Source: Conidiobolus incongruus B7586 (lineage: Eukaryota; Entomophthoromycota; Entomophthoromycetes; Entomophthorales; Conidiobolaceae). Taken from it: a DNA stretch of 11,574 nucleotides. The stretch spans positions 1 through 11,574 of the forward strand of contig JNEM01010853.1 in the NCBI GenBank assembly GCA_000697335.1. The letters run 5' to 3'. The notes under the pieces were generated by a model. The model was not told the origin of the DNA, ran no database searches, and saw nothing but the letters and a program-made list of their open reading frames with translations. Shown one piece after another: positions 10,481-11,574 of this stretch. The position numbers and the translations under genes were made by a program. Every line of letters starts with the position of its first letter. The first letter of the stretch is position 1.

Positions 10481-10619
10481 TATATTATAATCCCTATAAA
10501 ATTTAATTTATTGATTCAAATTTTGAAAATATTACCTTAGAATTACTTTTAACTTTAAGGATTAACTTTACCTTTTACATATCTAAAATTAAACCATACT
10601 TTGGAGAATTTAACACTTT

Positions 10620-10840
10620 TCCTAATCAATTAAAAATTTTAAAACTAGATCTAATTATTAATTAAGATAGAGAAGAAAAATATTATGTTGATTATATAAT
10701 TAAATTTAAATCTATTAGGAATAAGCTTTATTTTTATATAAAATAGATAGGTTATTTTATTAAAAAAGTTACATAAAAACCCCTAGAAAATATTAAGAAT
10801 ACTTAAACCTATTATACCTATTTGTAAAAATTTAAAGAGT
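10620..10840 (+). pseudogene. Chromodomain-like C-terminal tail of the fossil integrase
   Basis: After the integrase, an acidic stretch leads into YYVDYIIKFKSIRNKLYFYIK (10681-10743), followed by a Gly-Tyr pair. This has the pattern of the chromodomain carried by chromoviruses, which is thought to steer integration to heterochromatin marked by methylated histone H3. Its position just before the 3' LTR fits. It is decayed; the assignment is by motif pattern. Confidence 0.6.
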
Positions 10841-10870
10841 ATGTCACTTTTAAGAAACTTACTAAAAAAG

Positions 10871-11268
10871 TATTAAGAGACTAGTTTTTTAAATTCTTAT
10901 ATATACTTTTATATAATCCAATTAACTATAAATTATATAATTAATTTATACTTATATAATTAAATTAATTGTATAAATAGCATTGAATTATTTAATAAAT
11001 TAAGTTTTTCTTTTTCTTCTCAATTCTTACTATTTTTTACTTTTACATTATTTCTAAAATTGAGACTATATTCTATTAATATTATAGGAGATTAACATTA
11101 CCTAATATAAATCTTAATATATTAGTAACTCATCTTAATTCAAAGTTTAATTAAACTTTATTTATACTTGTATACTATAACTATATTATATTACTATATT
11201 CTACACACACTACTTTTATATTAAGTCTTCTTCTATATTATATTAGTTTAACTACCACTATACTTACA
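10871..11268 (+). repeat. 3' LTR
   Basis: This direct repeat of 5559-5957, about 398 bp, ends CCACTATACTTACA. It differs from the 5' LTR at roughly 40 positions by rough visual count, predominantly transitions. No clear polypurine tract can be made out just before it. Confidence 0.93.
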
Positions 11269-11273
11269 AATAC
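11269..11273. repeat. Target-site duplication, right copy (AATAC)
   Basis: This is identical to 5554-5558 and directly follows the 3' LTR. After it, sequence homologous to copy D resumes without a visible gap. Confidence 0.85.
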
Positions 11274-11574
11274 CATGTTATTAAACAATTAATTTATAAT
11301 AATATAAGAACTTTAAAATAATTTTTATTTTTTAAAAATATTTGGTTTTTTATTAAATTTATAAGGATATATTTTTAATTTAAAAAAATTAATAACTTTA
11401 ATTCAATTAATTTATAATTAAGTTTAATTTTAATATATATATATTTTATTAAATTAAATAATATAATTTTATCAATAAAAGGTTCTCTATTTTAAAATAT
11501 AAATAATATTTATTTTGATTTAAGTATATATTATAATTTCTATATAGTTATATAATTTTTAGTATTATTATATT
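11269..11574 (-). mobile_element. Tc1/mariner DNA transposon, copy D, right segment (runs off window)
   Basis: After the target duplication the sequence aligns collinearly with copy C from about 3130 onward. Landmarks include TTATAATAATATAAG (C: TTATAATAACATAAT near 3148), TTTTTTATTAAATTTATAAG near 11350, ATAACTTTAATTCAATTAAT near 11392 and AAAAGGTTCTCTATTTTAAA near 11477. It represents the middle and N-terminal part of the minus-strand transposase. The element continues beyond the window. Almost no G or C remains, so no protein motif is legible. Confidence 0.7.

Larger units (their letters stand above)
5559..11268 (+). mobile_element. Fossil Ty3/gypsy LTR retrotransposon, chromovirus type
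   Basis: This 5.7-kb element is bounded by two similar direct LTRs and a 5-bp target duplication, so its outline is whole although its coding content is thoroughly broken (many dozens of stops). Traces follow the Ty3/gypsy order on the plus strand: gag with a zinc-knuckle region, protease, reverse transcriptase, RNase H, integrase, then a chromodomain-like tail. Integrase lying after reverse transcriptase separates it from Ty1/copia. It sits inside copy D of the DNA transposon and is therefore younger than D. The LTRs differ at roughly one site in ten by eye, mostly transitions. Because the mutation process targets repeats, that figure cannot be turned into an age; it is an old, inactive copy. 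Confidence 0.92.

Noticed and set aside
10850-10870. Polypurine tract before the 3' LTR
   Set aside because: The bases before the LTR are A-rich but include pyrimidines and do not form a distinctive purine run, so I did not call it.
1-11574. Organellar or apicomplexan origin, suggested by the extreme A+T content
   Set aside because: There are no organellar genes, tRNAs or rRNAs. The A+T bias is explained by transition decay in multiple copies of nuclear fungal-type transposons.
1-11574. CRISPR array, tRNA, riboswitch or rho-independent terminators
   Set aside because: No regular short repeat/spacer pattern, cloverleaf or G+C-rich hairpin was seen. Apparent hairpins are generic A/T self-complementarity.

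Overview
The window contains no intact gene. It is a gene-free, extremely A+T-rich block (by eye well over 80% A+T, with no CpG that I could find), built almost entirely of decayed transposons. Several copies of one DNA transposon differ mostly by C/T and G/A transitions and are full of TAA/TAG stops. This points to a filamentous fungus whose repeats have been mutated by repeat-induced point mutation (RIP) or a similar cytosine-methylation/deamination process, in an A+T-rich heterochromatic compartment. The genus cannot be told from this sequence.

Layout. (1) Positions 1-1344: copy A of a Tc1/mariner (DD34E) transposon, minus strand; its left end lies outside the window. (2) Positions 1345-2373: the 3' two-thirds of copy B, plus strand. 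A ends at a TA exactly where B's transposase homology begins, so A appears to have jumped into B. (3) Positions 2439-4007: copy C, minus strand, complete from end to end (about 1.57 kb), with terminal inverted repeats of about 220 bp and TA on both sides. (4) Positions 4010-5108: featureless A+T-rich DNA. (5) Positions 5109-5558 and 11269-11574: the most decayed copy, D, minus strand, split in two. (6) Positions 5559-11268: a fossil Ty3/gypsy chromovirus-type LTR retrotransposon (LTRs of about 399 bp, 5.7 kb in all) inserted into D, flanked by the direct repeat AATAC.

How the parts relate. The window records successive insertions: D was present before the retrotransposon, and B before A. In A, B and C each readable transposon end carries two copies of a motif close to TTATAACTYAYYTT, 175-177 bp apart. 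This is an IR/DR arrangement like that of Sleeping Beauty-type Tc1 elements, with two putative transposase-binding sites per end. No host gene, RNA gene, CRISPR array or active promoter can be supported.
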